64,000 nt of DNA from Pseudomonas sp. PSKL.D1 (GCF_028898945.1 NZ_CP118607.1:5628001-5692000), one strand, 5' to 3'; numbered from the stretch's first letter, positions 27,498 to 37,504 are shown. The notes: generated by a model from the letters alone, not told the origin. Numbers and translations: made by a program.

Positions 27498-28393
27498 TGG
27501 AGCGCCAACTGGAGGCTTATTGCGCACACTTGCGCAACGAGCGCCAGGTGTCTGACCATACCCTGCTGGCGTATCGCCGCGACCTCGCAAAGGTCATCGA
27601 CTACTGCAACGCTCAGGGCATCGCCAGCTGGAGTGCCTTGCAGATTCAACAGCTACGCCAACTGATTGCACGCCAGCATCACCAAGGCCAATCCTCGCGA
27701 AGCCTGGCAAGGCTCCTGTCGGCAGTGCGTGGGCTGTATCGCTACCTCAACCGTGAAGGCTTGTGCCAGCACGACCCGGCCACCGGCCTGAGCGCGCCCA
27801 AAGGCGAACGCCGCCTGCCCAAGACACTCGATACCGACCGCGCCCTGCAATTGCTCGACGGCGGCGTTGACGATGATTTCATTGCCCGCCGCGACCAAGC
27901 CATTCTCGAATTGTTCTACTCCTCCGGCCTACGGCTGTCCGAGTTGACCAACCTCGACCTGGAGCACCTGGACCTTGCCGGCGGCCTGGTTCAAGTGCTC
28001 GGTAAAGGGAGCAAGACACGAGTACTCCCGGTCGGCCGCAAAGCCCGTGAAGCCTTGCAGGAATGGTTCAGGCTAAGAGGCATCGGCAACCCACGCGATG
28101 GCGCAGTGTTCATCACCCGCCAAGGCAACCGTCTCAGCCCCCGGGCCATCCAGCTTCGGGTAAAAACCGCCGGCGAGCGCGAGCTTGGCCAGCATTTGCA
28201 CCCGCACATGCTTCGCCACTCTTTTGCCAGCCATATGCTCGAATCCTCCCAGGACTTGCGCGCGGTGCAGGAAATGCTCGGCCACGCCGACATCAGCACC
28301 ACGCAGATCTACACCCACCTGGACTTCCAGCACCTGGCCGCGGTGTACGACAGCGCCCACCCCCGGGCCAAACGCAGCAAAGGCACAGAATAA
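27497..28393 (+). CDS. xerC: Tyrosine recombinase XerC
   Basis: A 298-residue recombinase that acts with XerD at dif to resolve chromosome dimers. The N-terminal SAM-like core-binding domain (about 1-90) is followed by the catalytic domain with the expected residues: Arg in [13 protein letters not shown], HxxR in [16 protein letters not shown], His in GHADISTTQ and the nucleophile Tyr in IYTHLD. The ATG at 27497 is within the stop of DUF484. The end overlaps the HAD gene by one base. Confidence 0.96.
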   Translation: MERQLEAYCAHLRNERQVSDHTLLAYRRDLAKVIDYCNAQGIASWSALQIQQLRQLIARQHHQGQSSRSLARLLSAVRGLYRYLNREGLCQHDPATGLSAPKGERRLPKTLDTDRALQLLDGGVDDDFIARRDQAILELFYSSGLRLSELTNLDLEHLDLAGGLVQVLGKGSKTRVLPVGRKAREALQEWFRLRGIGNPRDGAVFITRQGNRLSPRAIQLRVKTAGERELGQHLHPHMLRHSFASHMLESSQDLRAVQEMLGHADISTTQIYTHLDFQHLAAVYDSAHPRAKRSKGTE

Positions 28394-29091
28394 TGAGCAT
28401 CAAGCTGATCACGTTCGACCTTGACGACACCCTGTGGGACACCGCACCTGTAATAGCCAGTGCAGAGGTCGTGCTGCGCGACTGGCTTGAGGCTAACGCG
28501 CCAATTCTGGGAGGTGTTCCGGTGGAGCACCTGTTTGCCATTCGCGAGCGGCTGGTGCAAGCCGAACCGGGCCTGAAACATCGCATCAGCGCCCTACGCC
28601 GCCGCGTGCTGTTCCATGCGCTTGAGGAAGCCGGGTACAGCGAGAAACATGCCCAGGAACTGGCCAACGAGGGCTTTGAAGTGTTTCTGCATGCCCGGCA
28701 TCAGGTTGAAGTGTTCCCTGAAGTACAGCCGGTGCTGGAAATGCTGCGCCATCACTACACACTGGGCGTGGTGACCAACGGCAACGCCGACGTACGCCGC
28801 CTGGGGCTTGCGGATTACTTCAAGTTTGCCTTGTGTGCGGAAGACCTGGGGATTGGCAAGCCCGACCCGGCGCCCTTCCTCGAAGCGCTCAAGCGTGGCG
28901 AGGCAGAGGCCGGTGCTGCCGTGCATATCGGCGATCACCCTGGCGACGACATTGCCGGCGCCCAGCGAGCGGGCTTGCGCGCGGTGTGGTTCAACCCCCA
29001 GGGCAAGGCATGGATGGGCGACCAAGCGCCGGATGCGGAAATTCAGCGGTTATCCCAGCTACCTGACGTACTGGCCCGCTGGCGCGTGTAG
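28393..29091 (+). CDS. HAD-superfamily hydrolase (YigB-like phosphatase)
   Basis: A 232-residue HAD phosphatase. Motif I is FDLDDTLWD at residues 7-15 with the nucleophile Asp, motif II is VVTNGNAD, and motifs III/IV are GKPDPAPFL and HIGDHPGDDIAGAQRAGLRA. Its place after xerC matches yigB of E. coli, an FMN/5-amino-6-ribitylamino-uracil phosphatase, so riboflavin synthesis is a plausible role. ATG 28393 overlaps the xerC stop. Its own stop codon is the TAG of a REP element. Confidence 0.9.
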   Translation: MSIKLITFDLDDTLWDTAPVIASAEVVLRDWLEANAPILGGVPVEHLFAIRERLVQAEPGLKHRISALRRRVLFHALEEAGYSEKHAQELANEGFEVFLHARHQVEVFPEVQPVLEMLRHHYTLGVVTNGNADVRRLGLADYFKFALCAEDLGIGKPDPAPFLEALKRGEAEAGAAVHIGDHPGDDIAGAQRAGLRAVWFNPQGKAWMGDQAPDAEIQRLSQLPDVLARWRV

Positions 29092-29136
29092 GAGCGGCCT
29101 TGCGGCCCCTTTCGCGACACGAGGCCGCTCCTACAC
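29086..29136. repeat. REP pair overlapping the HAD gene stop
   Basis: GTGTAGGAGCGGCCTTGCGG (from 29087) and the inverted GAGGCCGCTCCTACACA (29121-29137) form a REP hairpin. The TAG at 29089-29091 is the stop codon of the HAD phosphatase. Confidence 0.88.
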
Positions 29137-29155
29137 AGACCGAGTCACGCCGGAC

Positions 29156-29193
29156 ACAAAAAAGCCCGCAGCGACGGCGGGCTTTTTTGTGTT
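29156..29193. terminator. Bidirectional Rho-independent terminator
   Basis: AAAAAAGCCCGC AGCGAC GGCGGGCTTTTTT: a strong GC stem flanked by an A-run and a T-run, between the convergent ends of the lptM-to-HAD operon and sutA. It can serve both. Confidence 0.9.
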
Positions 29194-29200
29194 CAGCCAC

Positions 29201-29530
29201 TCAGATAGGGCGGCTGCCGTACTTGTTGTCCGGCTTCTTGGGCGGGTCGGCGACCACGTTGGCCTCGACTTCCTGAACCTTGCCACCGCGGGCAAGGAAA
29301 TCTTCCATGGCCTTGGCCAAGGCATCACGTTCCTTTTGCTTGGCTTCCATGCTCGGCATCTCGTCTACCGAGACTGCCGCCTTGGATTTGCCCTTGGCAG
29401 CGGGAGCCGGGCTGCTGTCGTCATCGCCAGCGTCTTCAGCGCCATCATCGGCAGCCGCTTCGAGGCCTTCATCGCCCTCGTCTTCGTCGCCTACTTCGAG
29501 GTCATCATTTTCCAGATCGTCGTCGCTCAT
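29201..29530 (-). CDS. sutA: SutA, RNA polymerase-binding survival regulator
   Basis: A 109-residue acidic protein: a disordered Asp/Glu-rich N-terminus (MSDDDLENDDLEVGDEDEGD), a central helical region (SMEAKQKERDALAKAMEDFL) and a C-terminal tail PPKKPDNKYGSRPI. This is the SutA composition and order described in P. aeruginosa, where it binds RNA polymerase and keeps ribosomal genes expressed in slow growth. Its position beside amtB-glnK agrees. Confidence 0.9.
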   Translation of the reverse strand: MSDDDLENDDLEVGDEDEGDEGLEAAADDGAEDAGDDDSSPAPAAKGKSKAAVSVDEMPSMEAKQKERDALAKAMEDFLARGGKVQEVEANVVADPPKKPDNKYGSRPI

Positions 29531-29911
29531 GTTCTACCTCATGACTTGCGAAAAGCAGGTTGGTTATAGACCGGTGCAGCCGTAGACCGGCAGCCACCAG
29601 TGAAAATTCAACTGGCCGTGGATTGGCCACTGCCCTTGGCCCTGCACTCCTGATGGGAGGCGGTACCCAACAGGCCCTGCTCCTGGCAGGACCTGAAAAA
29701 TCCTTGAGCCCTGCTGGCCACACGCTATTGGCAAGCCTAGCAAACGCTGAGAAAGCGTGCGGACTACTCGTCAATCACCCTTCGGCGCGCATTCTAGCGC
29801 GCTTGTGGAAAAAACAAAGCACCCTGAATGCCCTACATGTTGTAAGTTTTTGGCCCACGTCGCGAACGTGACTGATAAACCGTTTGCTCTGCACGAAAAG
29901 CCGAATTTCAG
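29531..29911. other. Intergenic region upstream of sutA
   Basis: About 380 bp between the sutA start and the amtB terminator. It must hold the sutA promoter (minus strand). Open frames here are short and show no conserved features or good ribosome sites, and no repeat or hairpin was seen. Confidence 0.4.
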
Positions 29912-29948
29912 GCAAAAAAATGCCCGGCGAGCCGGGCAAGTTTTTACA
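29912..29948 (-). terminator. Rho-independent terminator of glnK-amtB
   Basis: On the plus strand, AAAAAAATGCCCGGCGAGCCGGGCAAGTTTTT: a GCCCGGC/GCCGGGC stem with a 3-base loop and A/T tracts on either side, about 10 bp after the amtB stop. Confidence 0.9.
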
Positions 29949-29957
29949 GCGTCGCAG

Positions 29958-31292
29958 TTACAGGTTGTAGCCGCGCTCGTTGTGTTGAGCCAGGTCGAGG
30001 CCGACCGACTCTTCTTCTTCGTTGACCCGCAGGCCCATCACCACGTCCAGTACCTTGAGGATCACGTAGGTAACGATGGCGGTGTAGACCACGGTGAAGA
30101 TCACGCCCTTGGCCTGGATCCAGACTTGGGCACCGATGTCGGTGACCGCGCCGAAGCCGCCCAGGGCAGGTGCCGCGAACACACCGGTGAGAATGGCACC
30201 GATGATGCCGCCGATACCGTGCACGCCGAAGGCATCCAGCGAATCGTCGTAGCCCAGCTTGCGCTTGAGGCTGGTGGCGCAGAAGTAGCAGACCACACCC
30301 GACACCAGGCCGATTACCAGGGCGCCCATTGGGCCCACGGTACCGGCAGCCGGGGTAATTGCAACCAGGCCGGCGACCACACCCGAGGCAATGCCCAGAG
30401 CGCTTGGTTTACCGTGGCCGATCCACTCGGCGAACATCCAGCCCAGTGCGGCAGCAGCGGTGGCGATCTGGGTAACCAGCATGGCCATGCCTGCAGTGCC
30501 GTTGGCCGCTGCGGCAGAGCCGGCGTTGAAGCCGAACCAGCCGATCCACAGCATGGCAGCGCCCATCAGGGTGTAACCAAGATTGTGCGGGGCCATCGGG
30601 GTGGTCGGGTAACCTTTACGCTTGCCTAGCACCAGGCAGCAAACCAGGCCAGCAATACCGGCGTTGATGTGCACCACGGTGCCGCCAGCGAAGTCGAGTA
30701 CGCCCCAGTCCCACATCAGCGCGCCGTCACCGCTCCATACCATGTGGGCGATCGGTGCGTAGACTAGGGTGAACCAGATGGCCATGAACACCAGCATCGC
30801 CGAAAACTTCATACGCTCGGCAAAGGCACCCACGATCAACGCCGGGGTGATGATGGCGAAGGTCATCTGGAAGGTGATGAACACGGCTTCAGGGAACAGT
30901 GCAGCGGCCGAGGTCAGGCCCGACGGCGTGACGCCGCTGAGGAAGGCCTTGGAGAAGCCGCCGACGAAGGAATTGAAGTTGAGCACGCCCTTTTCCATAC
31001 CGGTGGTATCGAAAGCCAGGCTGTAGCCGTAGACGACCCACAGGATGCTCATCAAACCGGTAATGGCAAAGCACTGCATCATTACCGACAGCACGTTCTT
31101 GGAACGCACCATGCCGCCGTAGAACAGGGCCAGGCCCGGAATGGTCATGAACAGCACCAGCGCCGTCGCAGTCAACATCCAGGCGGTGTCGCCGGAGTTC
31201 AGCACTGGGGCAGCTGCTTCCTCTGCCAGGGCGATGCCGGGCATTGCGAGGGACAAAAGGGCTCCTAGCCCTGCGATCTTACGCAGAGTCAT
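29958..31292 (-). CDS. amtB: Ammonium transporter AmtB
   Basis: A 444-residue inner-membrane ammonium channel with a cleaved signal peptide (ending GIALAEE) and about 11 membrane helices. Family markers are GLALFYGGMVRSKNVLSVMM, DFAGGTVVHINAGIAGLV with the pore His, and FGVHGIGGIIGAILTGVFA with the second pore His. It is downstream of glnK, whose product blocks the channel when nitrogen is ample. ATG 31292 has CAGGAGATAAAAAC upstream. Confidence 0.96.
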   Translation of the reverse strand: MTLRKIAGLGALLSLAMPGIALAEEAAAPVLNSGDTAWMLTATALVLFMTIPGLALFYGGMVRSKNVLSVMMQCFAITGLMSILWVVYGYSLAFDTTGMEKGVLNFNSFVGGFSKAFLSGVTPSGLTSAAALFPEAVFITFQMTFAIITPALIVGAFAERMKFSAMLVFMAIWFTLVYAPIAHMVWSGDGALMWDWGVLDFAGGTVVHINAGIAGLVCCLVLGKRKGYPTTPMAPHNLGYTLMGAAMLWIGWFGFNAGSAAAANGTAGMAMLVTQIATAAAALGWMFAEWIGHGKPSALGIASGVVAGLVAITPAAGTVGPMGALVIGLVSGVVCYFCATSLKRKLGYDDSLDAFGVHGIGGIIGAILTGVFAAPALGGFGAVTDIGAQVWIQAKGVIFTVVYTAIVTYVILKVLDVVMGLRVNEEEESVGLDLAQHNERGYNL

Positions 31293-31340
31293 GTTTTTAT
31301 CTCCTGGGGCTTTGGGGTTTGGTGAGGCTTTGGTTGGCGC

Positions 31341-31985
<645 letters not shown>

Positions 31986-32043
31986 TCAGCAATGCCCCGT
32001 GCTACACTTCGGCCCATTTCTCGTTTTCAGTGGAACAACCGAC

Positions 32044-32307
32044 ATGCTCGCGCCAAAAGCCCTCCTCGACGCCCTGAGCGACCAGGCCTCGCGCCTGTTC
32101 AGCAGCGACACCGCCCAGCCCCGGGCTGAACTTGAAAGCCAGTTCAAGGTGTTGATGCAGGGCGCTTTCAGCAAACTGGACCTGGTCAGCCGCGAAGAAT
32201 TCGATAGCCAGATGGTCGTACTGGCGCGCACCCGTGCACGCCTGGAAGCGCTGGAAAAGCAAGTGGCCGAGCTGGAGGCACGTTTGGCGCCCGCTGCACA
32301 GGAATAA
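32044..32307 (+). CDS. ubiK: UbiK ubiquinone biosynthesis accessory factor
   Basis: An 87-residue protein of the UbiK (YqiC, BMFP) family: an amphipathic N-terminal helix (MLAPKALLDALSDQASRLFS) that binds membranes and a C-terminal trimeric coiled coil (FDSQMVVLARTRARLEALEK). UbiK helps ubiquinone synthesis under oxygen by binding UbiJ and lipids. ATG 32044 gives the family start. It is divergent from glnK. Confidence 0.9.
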   Translation: MLAPKALLDALSDQASRLFSSDTAQPRAELESQFKVLMQGAFSKLDLVSREEFDSQMVVLARTRARLEALEKQVAELEARLAPAAQE

Positions 32308-32330
32308 CAATCGATAAGGAGTGCATCACC

Positions 32331-32762
32331 ATGAAAGTCAGTGCCCGCAATATGTTCGAAGGCAAGGTCAGTAACGTTCAACCTGGCGCGGTAAACGCCG
32401 AAGTCGAACTCACCCTGAACGGCGGCGGCGAGAAACTGGTGGCAGTGGTCACCATGGCCAGTATTCACAACCTCAACATCAATGTTGGTAAAGAAGCTGT
32501 GGCATTGGTGAAAGCTCCTTGGGTGGTGCTGATGACAGATGCCGATGGCTATAACTTGTCGGCACGTAATGCACTGGAAGGCGAAGTGGTACGCGTCGGT
32601 GATGGCGCGGTGAATGCCGAAGTGGTTCTGAAGCTGGCGGGCGGCACCGAGGTATTCTCGATCGTCACCCGTGAGGCCGTGCAAGAGCTTGGGCTGAAGC
32701 CCGGAGTCAAGGCCACCGCACTGATCAAGGCCTCGCACATCATCCTCGGCACCAAACCGTAA
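32331..32762 (+). CDS. Di-Mop (TOBE) molybdate-binding protein
   Basis: A 143-residue protein of two tandem Mop/TOBE domains, about 1-68 (SARNMFEGKVSNVQPGAVNA) and 73-141 (SARNALEGEVVRVGDGAVNA). Both carry the SARN and GxVNAEV motifs that form oxyanion sites between subunits. Such molbindins store or buffer molybdate in the cytosol. Start at 32331 after AAGGAGTGCATCACC. It closes the conserved chromosomal side before the flagellar locus. Confidence 0.9.
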   Translation: MKVSARNMFEGKVSNVQPGAVNAEVELTLNGGGEKLVAVVTMASIHNLNINVGKEAVALVKAPWVVLMTDADGYNLSARNALEGEVVRVGDGAVNAEVVLKLAGGTEVFSIVTREAVQELGLKPGVKATALIKASHIILGTKP

Positions 32763-32773
32763 GCCGAACCCCA

Positions 32774-34795
32774 TCAGGCCGAAGCCCGCTGCTGCTGTGG
32801 GCTTGCGGCTTTGGGCGGCAGCTCGCTGGCCTGCAGGTCACCTCGAAACAGCGTGGCGCCGCACACCGTGAACAATGTTTTGACCACGCTGTGCGAGTTG
32901 AGGATTTCAGCCTGAATGCCCGCAATTGCCGGCTCATTCGGTTGCAGTGTGACAGCTCGGTTTGCCCACTCGATGGCCGCAAACCGGCTTTGTTTACGCG
33001 TGCCATGCCCATACATCCAGGCTAGCCCCATTTCCGCGCAGGCACGCGCGGCAATGCCTTTGTCAGGGTAATCGAGCAAGCCCGACAAGTACTCAACCGC
33101 CTCGACACGTTCCTGCGAATCGCCCACCCGACGCAGCAGGATGCCCAGTTGCAAGCGGGCCAGGGCACCGACTTGGGCATGATGCGTCGCGTCCAGCAGC
33201 AGGCGCCGGACCGCGAGCATAGCGGTTCGATCCCGCAGGCCTTCGTTGTCCTGCATTCGCTGGCAGGCCAACTCGTACTTTGCAACCAGATCACCGGCCT
33301 CGGCGGCACACAACAGCCAATGCTGCGCCGCCTTAGCGTTCAAATAATGCGCAGGCGTTTTATCCAGCTTGCCCTGATGCAGTTCATGCAAGGCCATGGC
33401 TGCGTCAGACATCTTCAGTTCTGCGCATTGTTCATAGAGGTAGTACGCCGCATCGTGCAGGTTGGCCGAGCGCAGCATGCCCGGCACATCAAGCACTTCA
33501 AAACATTGGCCCGCATGCCAACACTGGCGCTTCACCGCGGTTTCTACCCACTGCCGGGCCGTGTCAAGGGACAGCTGAAAGCCCCAATAGCCAAATTGAT
33601 GCCCAATAGCCCGCAGCGCGCAGGCTGCTGCCTGCTTGCGATCCAGGCAAAGCCCTTCGAGGATGACACGAAAGGCTTGATCAGCCTCTTGCGTTGGGTG
33701 ATGCAATACGAGCTGGGCAACGCTGTAGAACCAGCCGCCAACTGAGCCAAAGCCCTGCTCAGGGCACAGGCCGGCAAACGCAACAAAATCCTGGGTAGCG
33801 CCAGCGAAATCCAGCGAATGAACACGCAGCCCACCTCGCCAGGCCAATAGCAGGGCACGCTCCCGTGGCCTGAGTTCGCGCTGCATCCACGCGTCGAGAT
33901 GGCTCAACCACTGCGCAGCGTCACGCCACTGCTCGGCTTGCACCCGGTGCAGCCTGTCTTCAAGGATCAACCAGCGGATCGCATTGCGCTGCGCCTCGCC
34001 CCAGTTACGGCATAACGGGCCGCTTGCGACACGCTCAATGGCTTCATGGCTGCCGCCCCACCGCGGGGCCAGGTAGCGGGCATAGCGCTCAACGGCCTCG
34101 AAACACCCATCTCGCCAAGCCAGCGTATGCCGCAACCAGTAATCGTGCGCGCCTTCCTGGCCACTGAACAAGCGCGGGCTCAGGCAGTCAGGCAATGCCT
34201 GGGGCAATTCAACCAAGGGTACAAGGCCAAACTTGACCAACAGCGGCGCCACAGCCTCCTGCACTTCCACATCAGCATGCGCGCTGGGACGAAAACGTGC
34301 CGCCTGGCCATGAAACAGCTCCACCAACCAGCCGGGCTCACGAAAGTGCGCACTGACCAGCAACATGCCGATTGCAGCGGCGATTGGTTGCTCGGAGCGT
34401 TCCAAGGCCCGCATGAAATGTGCTGTGGCAATTTCGCAAGCCTGCTCGGCAGCCAGCCAGCGCGCATCGCTAACCTCTTGCGCAGCGCCCGTACCGCGAA
34501 TGTCACAGGCGCGATTGAAACAGTGAAAGCCCATGACCACTTGCGGGTGGTAGGCCTTTGGGCAGGCTTCGATCCAGGCTTTGAGCACTTGGGTCAGGGC
34601 TTTGCTGCCACCTGCATCCCAGTCCACCAGCATGTCGCCCTGCACTGCCTCCAGATAGACCGGGCATTCACCGGGCGGTGCTTGCTGCCACTGGCTCTCG
34701 AGGGCATCAAAAGAACGGTTTAGTTCAGCGAATTCACAGGCTTGCACCCGGTCCCGCATCTGCTGGCGGGTGCGAATGAGCGTTTGCACGGGCAT
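32774..34795 (-). CDS. Large uncharacterised helical protein, possibly DUF4034
   Basis: A 673-residue protein without signal or membrane segments. The N-terminal half (VVMGFHCFNRACDIRGTG, AEQACEIATAHFMRALERSE) resembles DUF4034 proteins as I remember them, and the C-terminal part (about 480-640) has Sel1/TPR-like helical repeats (ACAEMGLAWMYGHGTRKQSR, AIEWANRAVTLQPNEPAIAG). Function unknown. The start is unsure: ATG 34795 (MPVQTLIRTR) has AAGGT very close; MTTRLQ at 34831 is the alternative. It lies between the molbindin and flgN and could mark the edge of the acquired DNA. Confidence 0.62.
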   Translation of the reverse strand: MPVQTLIRTRQQMRDRVQACEFAELNRSFDALESQWQQAPPGECPVYLEAVQGDMLVDWDAGGSKALTQVLKAWIEACPKAYHPQVVMGFHCFNRACDIRGTGAAQEVSDARWLAAEQACEIATAHFMRALERSEQPIAAAIGMLLVSAHFREPGWLVELFHGQAARFRPSAHADVEVQEAVAPLLVKFGLVPLVELPQALPDCLSPRLFSGQEGAHDYWLRHTLAWRDGCFEAVERYARYLAPRWGGSHEAIERVASGPLCRNWGEAQRNAIRWLILEDRLHRVQAEQWRDAAQWLSHLDAWMQRELRPRERALLLAWRGGLRVHSLDFAGATQDFVAFAGLCPEQGFGSVGGWFYSVAQLVLHHPTQEADQAFRVILEGLCLDRKQAAACALRAIGHQFGYWGFQLSLDTARQWVETAVKRQCWHAGQCFEVLDVPGMLRSANLHDAAYYLYEQCAELKMSDAAMALHELHQGKLDKTPAHYLNAKAAQHWLLCAAEAGDLVAKYELACQRMQDNEGLRDRTAMLAVRRLLLDATHHAQVGALARLQLGILLRRVGDSQERVEAVEYLSGLLDYPDKGIAARACAEMGLAWMYGHGTRKQSRFAAIEWANRAVTLQPNEPAIAGIQAEILNSHSVVKTLFTVCGATLFRGDLQASELPPKAASPQQQRASA

Positions 34796-34967
34796 TACCT
34801 TAAGTCCATTTTTTTGGAGCCGCGTCGTCATCCGATGGCAGCGGCGGTAGCACTTAAACACTAAGCCATGGATCCGCTATGCGCAAAGATATTGGATCCA
34901 TTATTTGTCAGACTCTATGAACAGCGCAGGGGAAACCCTTGTTCCAGACACGCTTTGAGGCACTCGC

Positions 34968-35399
34968 TCACGGTGTACCGGCCATCGGCCGACCATTGGG
35001 CCCATACAACCTGTCGGCAGTCATACGGCCCAGGAAGTCGAGAATTTGCCGATTGCCTTCCAGCCGCAGCGCCAATGCTTCACCGTTGGCTTGATTAAGC
35101 GCCCGCGCTCGCCTGGCCGCCTGCTGCATGCTGCGCCAGGCCTTCAGGCAGCCTGCCTCTTGCGCGGCACGCACAGCGCCTGCCTTGCACGGCCCATAGC
35201 CCAACTTCAGTTGTGCCCCGGCGCGCACCGCCTCCAGTTGCTCAAGGCGCAACAGCGCAGCTTGCTTGCCGGCTATCAACTCTCGCAGGCGCTCGGCATC
35301 CACGCGGCCTTGGGCCAAAGCCATGCGCTCCTGCTCCAGCAATTGAAGCAATTGCTCGACGACCCGTTGCTGCACGTCCAGGTGGCGATCCAGGCTCAT
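34968..35399 (-). CDS. flgN: FlgN, flagellar export chaperone
   Basis: A 143-residue helical protein (MSLDRHLDVQQRVVEQLLQL; RARALNQANGEALALRLEGN) with the length and position of FlgN, the cytosolic chaperone for FlgK and FlgL. The N-x-x-N motif near the C-terminus and the YGPNGRP ending are typical of FlgN. The ATG at 35399 has GAGG nearby. Third gene of flgA-flgM-flgN on the minus strand; the cognate FlgK and FlgL are encoded in this locus. Confidence 0.85.
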   Translation of the reverse strand: MSLDRHLDVQQRVVEQLLQLLEQERMALAQGRVDAERLRELIAGKQAALLRLEQLEAVRAGAQLKLGYGPCKAGAVRAAQEAGCLKAWRSMQQAARRARALNQANGEALALRLEGNRQILDFLGRMTADRLYGPNGRPMAGTP

Positions 35400-35438
35400 C
35401 GGTAAACCTCGCTCAGCACCTTGCGCCACGGCTGGCGT

Positions 35439-35735
35439 TCATGTTGGCTCACCGCCGGCCATTTCGCGGATATCCGCGACCAGGCTGGTGTAGATGGCCT
35501 GAGCGTCGGTTTTCAGGCTACCGTCCGCTACCGACTGGCGCAGTGCTGCCACCTTTTCCAGGTCGACATCGGCGGCGGTGTCGGTATCCGTGAGGTCGCT
35601 GATCCCGGAAATCTGCACGGTTTCTTCGGCAAGGCTATCCAATGCCTGCTGCGCAACCCGCTGCGGCGCGTTGCCGGCCAGGTCGCTGTCGGCCTGCGAG
35701 ACGATACTGGTGAGCTGAGGGCTAATGATTTTCAC
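35439..35735 (-). CDS. flgM: FlgM, anti-sigma-28 factor
   Basis: A 98-residue protein with an unstructured N-terminus and a C-terminal sigma-28 binding region (VDLEKVAALRQSVADGSLKT, DAQAIYTSLVADI), the FlgM family pattern. It should hold FliA inactive until the hook-basal body exports it. Start is GTG 35735. A FliA gene is not in the window, so the partner lies elsewhere. A candidate sigma-28 promoter lies 33-60 bp upstream. Confidence 0.9.
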   Translation of the reverse strand: MKIISPQLTSIVSQADSDLAGNAPQRVAQQALDSLAEETVQISGISDLTDTDTAADVDLEKVAALRQSVADGSLKTDAQAIYTSLVADIREMAGGEPT

Positions 35736-35767
35736 GGTAGGGGCTTCATTGGCTGTGGTTTAAACAC

Positions 35768-35794
35768 TATCGGCATCGGTACGGCCCACCTTTG
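35768..35794 (-). promoter_or_regulatory. Candidate sigma-28 promoter of flgMN
   Basis: On the minus strand a GCCGATAG -10 (35774-35767) lies 16 bases after CAAA (35794-35791), close to the sigma-28 pattern TAAA-N15-GCCGATAA. The spacing is one base long. flgM has a class 3 promoter in Salmonella, which supports it. Confidence 0.45.
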
Positions 35795-35823
35795 GCCTGC
35801 AATGGGTTTTAGACAAAATTTCA

Positions 35824-36507
35824 TCATCGCAACAACAGTTCATTGTTGCCGATGACTTGAGCAGAGAATGTGCGGCCATCGTCACTCAGCACCCGCACCG
35901 TGCTCCCCATGCCGCCATTGTCCAAGGCCTTGCCATTGCGGCTAAGGCTGAACCCTGCGCCTTTCGACCGCAGTACAACCGTGCGATTGCGCTGTACCAG
36001 CCAGCGCTCACGCACGCCCTTGAGCGCTAATACGGCGCCAGCATCCACGCCTCGGGCCGCCTGCCTGCCAACCAACTGCTCGGCGCGCAAGGCACTGCCT
36101 TTTGGCAGGTCTTGCAACGGGCCTCTGCGGCTGGCAAGCATGTTGGGCTGGATGATGTCGCCCGCCTCGATCTTGCGCGTGGCAATAACATAATTGCCTA
36201 CCGCACTTACCTGAACCTGCAAGTAACCGAGCACTGCATCCTGGCCGCTACAACGCACACCCACAGGCACGCGCCCCACAGCAAGCGCACGGGGGTGGAC
36301 CAGGTACGGCTGTGGTTCAGCGCACGCCTGGATGCGCGAAACGGGCTGGCCGATGTCCAGCAGCGTCAGGCGGCTGCCGGAAGGCAATATGGGTTCGATC
36401 AACCGCCGAACCCGCTCCTGCAATACATCGCGCTCGGCCATCGCAAGCCCGCTCTGAAGCAGGCAAAGCAGCAGCCAGAAGCGCGCAACGCGGGCGGAAC
36501 CAGTCAT
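35824..36507 (-). CDS. flgA: FlgA, P-ring assembly chaperone
   Basis: A 227-residue periplasmic protein with a signal peptide (FWLLLCLLQSGLAMA) and the SAF domain (VIATRKIEAGDIIQPNMLAS) typical of FlgA, which helps FlgI polymerise into the P ring. The C-terminal VRVLSDDGRTFSAQVIGNNE is the family ending. ATG 36507 has AAAGG at 8 bases; a GTG three codons earlier is possible. Divergent from flgB across 160 bp, as in enterobacteria. Confidence 0.9.
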   Translation of the reverse strand: MTGSARVARFWLLLCLLQSGLAMAERDVLQERVRRLIEPILPSGSRLTLLDIGQPVSRIQACAEPQPYLVHPRALAVGRVPVGVRCSGQDAVLGYLQVQVSAVGNYVIATRKIEAGDIIQPNMLASRRGPLQDLPKGSALRAEQLVGRQAARGVDAGAVLALKGVRERWLVQRNRTVVLRSKGAGFSLSRNGKALDNGGMGSTVRVLSDDGRTFSAQVIGNNELLLR

Positions 36508-36667
36508 CACAGGCACCTTTCACAAGGGGTCAGGCGCAGCATTCTAGGCAGGCCGTCGGCAACACAAAGCTCGAATTGCTCGTCAAATAGCGGTCTGTTC
36601 CGGCCTTTGCCGGCAACGCCCGGCCACTACCCTGCACATCGTTCAACAGATGGCACGGGCCGCAGGC

Positions 36668-37081
36668 ATGATCGACAAACTCGACAACGAGCTGCGTTTT
36701 CAGCAGGACGCAATGAGCTTGCGCGCTGAGCGCCAGCAAGTGTTGGCCAACAATATCGCCAACGCAGACACGCCCAATTACCGCGCACGGGACTTCGACT
36801 TCGCCAGTGAACTGGCCAGTTCCCTGAGCCAGGAGCGCGCAAACAAGGGCGGCATGGCCCTGGCCACCACGTCCGATCGCCACCTGCAGGCCTCGTTCAG
36901 CGCTGGCTCGAACCGCGAGCTGCTGTACCGGGTACCTGACCAGCCCAGCCTGGATGGCAACACAGTGGACATGGACCGCGAACGCGCCCAGTTCGCCGAC
37001 AACAGCGTGCGCTACCAGGCCAGCCTGACCTTCCTCAACAGCCGCCTGCAGTCGCTCAAGACCGCAATGCAATCCGAATAA
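36668..37081 (+). CDS. flgB: FlgB, proximal rod protein
   Basis: A 137-residue rod protein (E. coli 138). MIDKLDNELRFQQDAMSLRA and QVLANNIANADTPNYRARD match enterobacterial FlgB closely, including the rod/hook family ANNIANxxTPxY motif. ATG 36668 is chosen from the homologue's start; another ATG 18 bases upstream has little support. First gene of the flgBCDEFGHIJKL operon. Confidence 0.93.
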   Translation: MIDKLDNELRFQQDAMSLRAERQQVLANNIANADTPNYRARDFDFASELASSLSQERANKGGMALATTSDRHLQASFSAGSNRELLYRVPDQPSLDGNTVDMDRERAQFADNSVRYQASLTFLNSRLQSLKTAMQSE

Positions 37082-37096
37082 CGCGGGGGACACAGC

Positions 37097-37504
37097 ATGT
37101 CGATGTTCAGCATTTTCGATATCGCCGGCTCGGCACTCAGCGCCCAGTCAGAGCGCATGAACGTGACCGCCAGCAACCTGGCCAACGCCGACACCGCAAG
37201 CGGCCCTGATGGCGAAGCCTACCGCGCCCGCCAGGTGGTGTTCGAAACCCAGCTTGAGGGCGGCAGCGACATCGGTGGAGTGCGCGTGAGCCAGGTGATC
37301 GAGGACGGCTCGCCCATGCGCCAGGAATACCGCCCCGGCGACCCGCTTGCCGACGAATCGGGCTACGTGACCATGCCCAACGTCGAGCCGGTGGGTGAAA
37401 TGGTGAACATGATCGCCGCCTCACGCTCGTACCAGGCCAACGTCGAAGTCATGGCCACCAGCAAAGAATTGATGCTCAAGACCCTGACCCTCGGCGAAGC
37501 CTGA
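37097..37504 (+). CDS. flgC: FlgC, proximal rod protein
   Basis: A 135-residue rod protein (E. coli 134). It starts [20 protein letters not shown] and has [20 protein letters not shown] and the C-terminal [20 protein letters not shown] that packs into the rod coiled-coil. It is 15 bp after flgB and 2 bp before flgD. Confidence 0.95.
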   Translation: MSMFSIFDIAGSALSAQSERMNVTASNLANADTASGPDGEAYRARQVVFETQLEGGSDIGGVRVSQVIEDGSPMRQEYRPGDPLADESGYVTMPNVEPVGEMVNMIAASRSYQANVEVMATSKELMLKTLTLGEA

